Assembly (NCBI GenBank): GCA_902602105.1
Contig: CACKPP010000006.1
Coordinates: 1 to 28,622, forward strand
Reading direction: 5' to 3'
DNA length: 28,622 bases
From: an uncultured Pelagibacteraceae bacterium
GTDB lineage: Bacteria > Pseudomonadota > Alphaproteobacteria > Pelagibacterales > Pelagibacteraceae
The translations under genes and the position numbers were made by a program. Below the pieces are notes generated by a model, which had not been told where the DNA came from, did no database searches, and was given only the letters and a program-made list of their open reading frames with translations. Below are positions 27,686 to 28,622 of the stretch, one piece after another; the stretch's first letter is position 1; each line of letters starts with the position of its first letter.

Positions 27686-28622
27686 ATGAAGTTTTTTGAA
27701 ACTTCAAAATATTACTCTTTAAAAAAATCCACGTATATAACACTTAGATGGATTGGGATAATTGGACAACTAATCTCGATTTATATTGTTTATTTTTATT
27801 TAAATTTTGAGTTTAACTTCATTTTCACCAATTTGGTAATTTTAGCTGGAATTATTAGTAATTTATATTTAATTTTTATTTATAAAAAAACTCAGTTATC
27901 AGACAGATCAGCTTTAGTATTTTTGATGATTGATATATTTCAACTTGGAATATTAGTTTATTTTACCGGGGGAGTAGTTAATCCTTTCATAATTTTCATA
28001 ATAATACCAAGTATTTTTGCATCATCAAATTTAGGATTAAGAACAAATCTATTATTAGTCTTAACAACAATATTTATAATTACTTTTCTTACTTTTTATT
28101 CAAAAGAATTACCCAGCCCTTTAAATGATCATTTTCATGTAGATCCTTATTATTATTATTCAATACCAACAGCATTGATAATAGCATTAGTGTTTTTAAA
28201 TTATTTTGCGATTATTTTTGGTGCAGAATCTAGACTTAGAAAGGAAGCTTTAAATAAGATGGAAGAAGTTATGGCAAAAGAGCATGAAATGTTATCTTTG
28301 GGAGGGCAGGCTGCTGCAGCAGCTCATTCTTTAGGGACACCTTTATCTACTATTAAAATTATTACTCACGAACTTAAAAAACAATTGAAAAATCAAAAAG
28401 AATTATTTCAAGATGTAGAATTATTATCTAGTCAAGTTGAGAGATGTAATCAAATTTTAAAAAGATTATCTTTAAATCCAAGTGAAGAAGATGAATTTAT
28501 TGATGAAGATCTTACAATAAGAAAATATTTAAAAAATATTATAACATCATTTAAAGAAACAAGTGATAAAGAGTTTATTTTTAATTTTGATAGTGATTTT
28601 AATCAAATTAAAATAACCAAAT
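27686..28622 (+). CDS. regB: RegB/PrrB/ActS-type redox-sensing histidine kinase, 3'-partial
   Basis: The first 312 codons of a membrane histidine kinase, cut by the right edge. About six hydrophobic segments (roughly 18-40, 46-66, 74-93, 100-116, 120-139 and 158-180) precede the kinase region. The family's quinone-binding motif GGxxNPF is present as GGVVNPF (95-101). The phosphorylation site is His214 in AAAAAHSLGTPLSTIK (Ser in place of the usual Glu after His). Cys254 in VERCNQIL lies exactly 40 residues after His214, the same spacing as His225 and the redox-active Cys265 of Rhodobacter RegB. It would sense respiratory redox state and phosphorylate a RegA-like regulator. Three bases after gyrB; the ATP-binding domain lies outside the window. 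Confidence 0.9.
   Translation, partial: MKFFETSKYYSLKKSTYITLRWIGIIGQLISIYIVYFYLNFEFNFIFTNLVILAGIISNLYLIFIYKKTQLSDRSALVFLMIDIFQLGILVYFTGGVVNPFIIFIIIPSIFASSNLGLRTNLLLVLTTIFIITFLTFYSKELPSPLNDHFHVDPYYYYSIPTALIIALVFLNYFAIIFGAESRLRKEALNKMEEVMAKEHEMLSLGGQAAAAAHSLGTPLSTIKIITHELKKQLKNQKELFQDVELLSSQVERCNQILKRLSLNPSEEDEFIDEDLTIRKYLKNIITSFKETSDKEFIFNFDSDFNQIKITK

Noticed and set aside
28147..28163. Short run of TAT triplets in the RegB-like gene as a microsatellite
   Set aside because: Only a few units encoding Tyr residues; not unusual in AT-rich DNA.

Overview
This is a compact, very AT-rich stretch of an alphaproteobacterial chromosome. Gene content, gaps of 0-82 bp and lysine/isoleucine/asparagine-rich proteins point to the SAR11 group (Pelagibacterales) of marine bacteria. 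That assignment rests on gene content and base composition, not on a database search.

Layout. (1) Positions 2-4471 hold the large subunit of glutamate synthase, cut by the left edge. It meets a convergent alpha/beta hydrolase (4464-5210). (2) From 5253 to 16584 everything reads on the + strand: a GT4 glycosyltransferase, thrS, infC, rpmI, rplT, pheS, pheT and lepA, then a GT17-type glycosyltransferase overlapping a 2OG-Fe(II) oxygenase, and a tRNA-Ser(GGA). This is a translation super-operon with glycan-modification genes at both ends. (3) From 16594 to 25545, between tRNA-Ser and gyrB, lies a surface-polysaccharide island of ten genes in alternating strand blocks. (4) From 25628 to the right edge are gyrB and a RegB/PrrB-type redox histidine kinase, cut by the edge.

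How the island may work. RfbF makes CDP-glucose and RfbG converts it to CDP-4-keto-6-deoxyglucose. An RmlC-type epimerase with its whole catalytic set, two NovU/TylCIII-like C-methyltransferases, an RfbJ-like 4-reductase and a Gfo/Idh/MocA-like oxidoreductase could turn this into C-methyl-branched CDP-6-deoxyhexoses. A GT2 and a DUF4422 protein would then transfer sugars. RfbA (dTDP-glucose synthesis) is present, but no dTDP-glucose 4,6-dehydratase is in the window. The methyltransferase at 22120 has lost all four zinc-site cysteines of its family, while its relative at 17464 keeps them.

There are no CRISPR arrays, insertion sequences or transposase genes, and no rRNA genes. No intergenic gap exceeds 82 bp. 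Several operon heads carry a TATAA-type -10 box just before the start codon and no clear Shine-Dalgarno sequence, which suggests short-leader or leaderless mRNAs.
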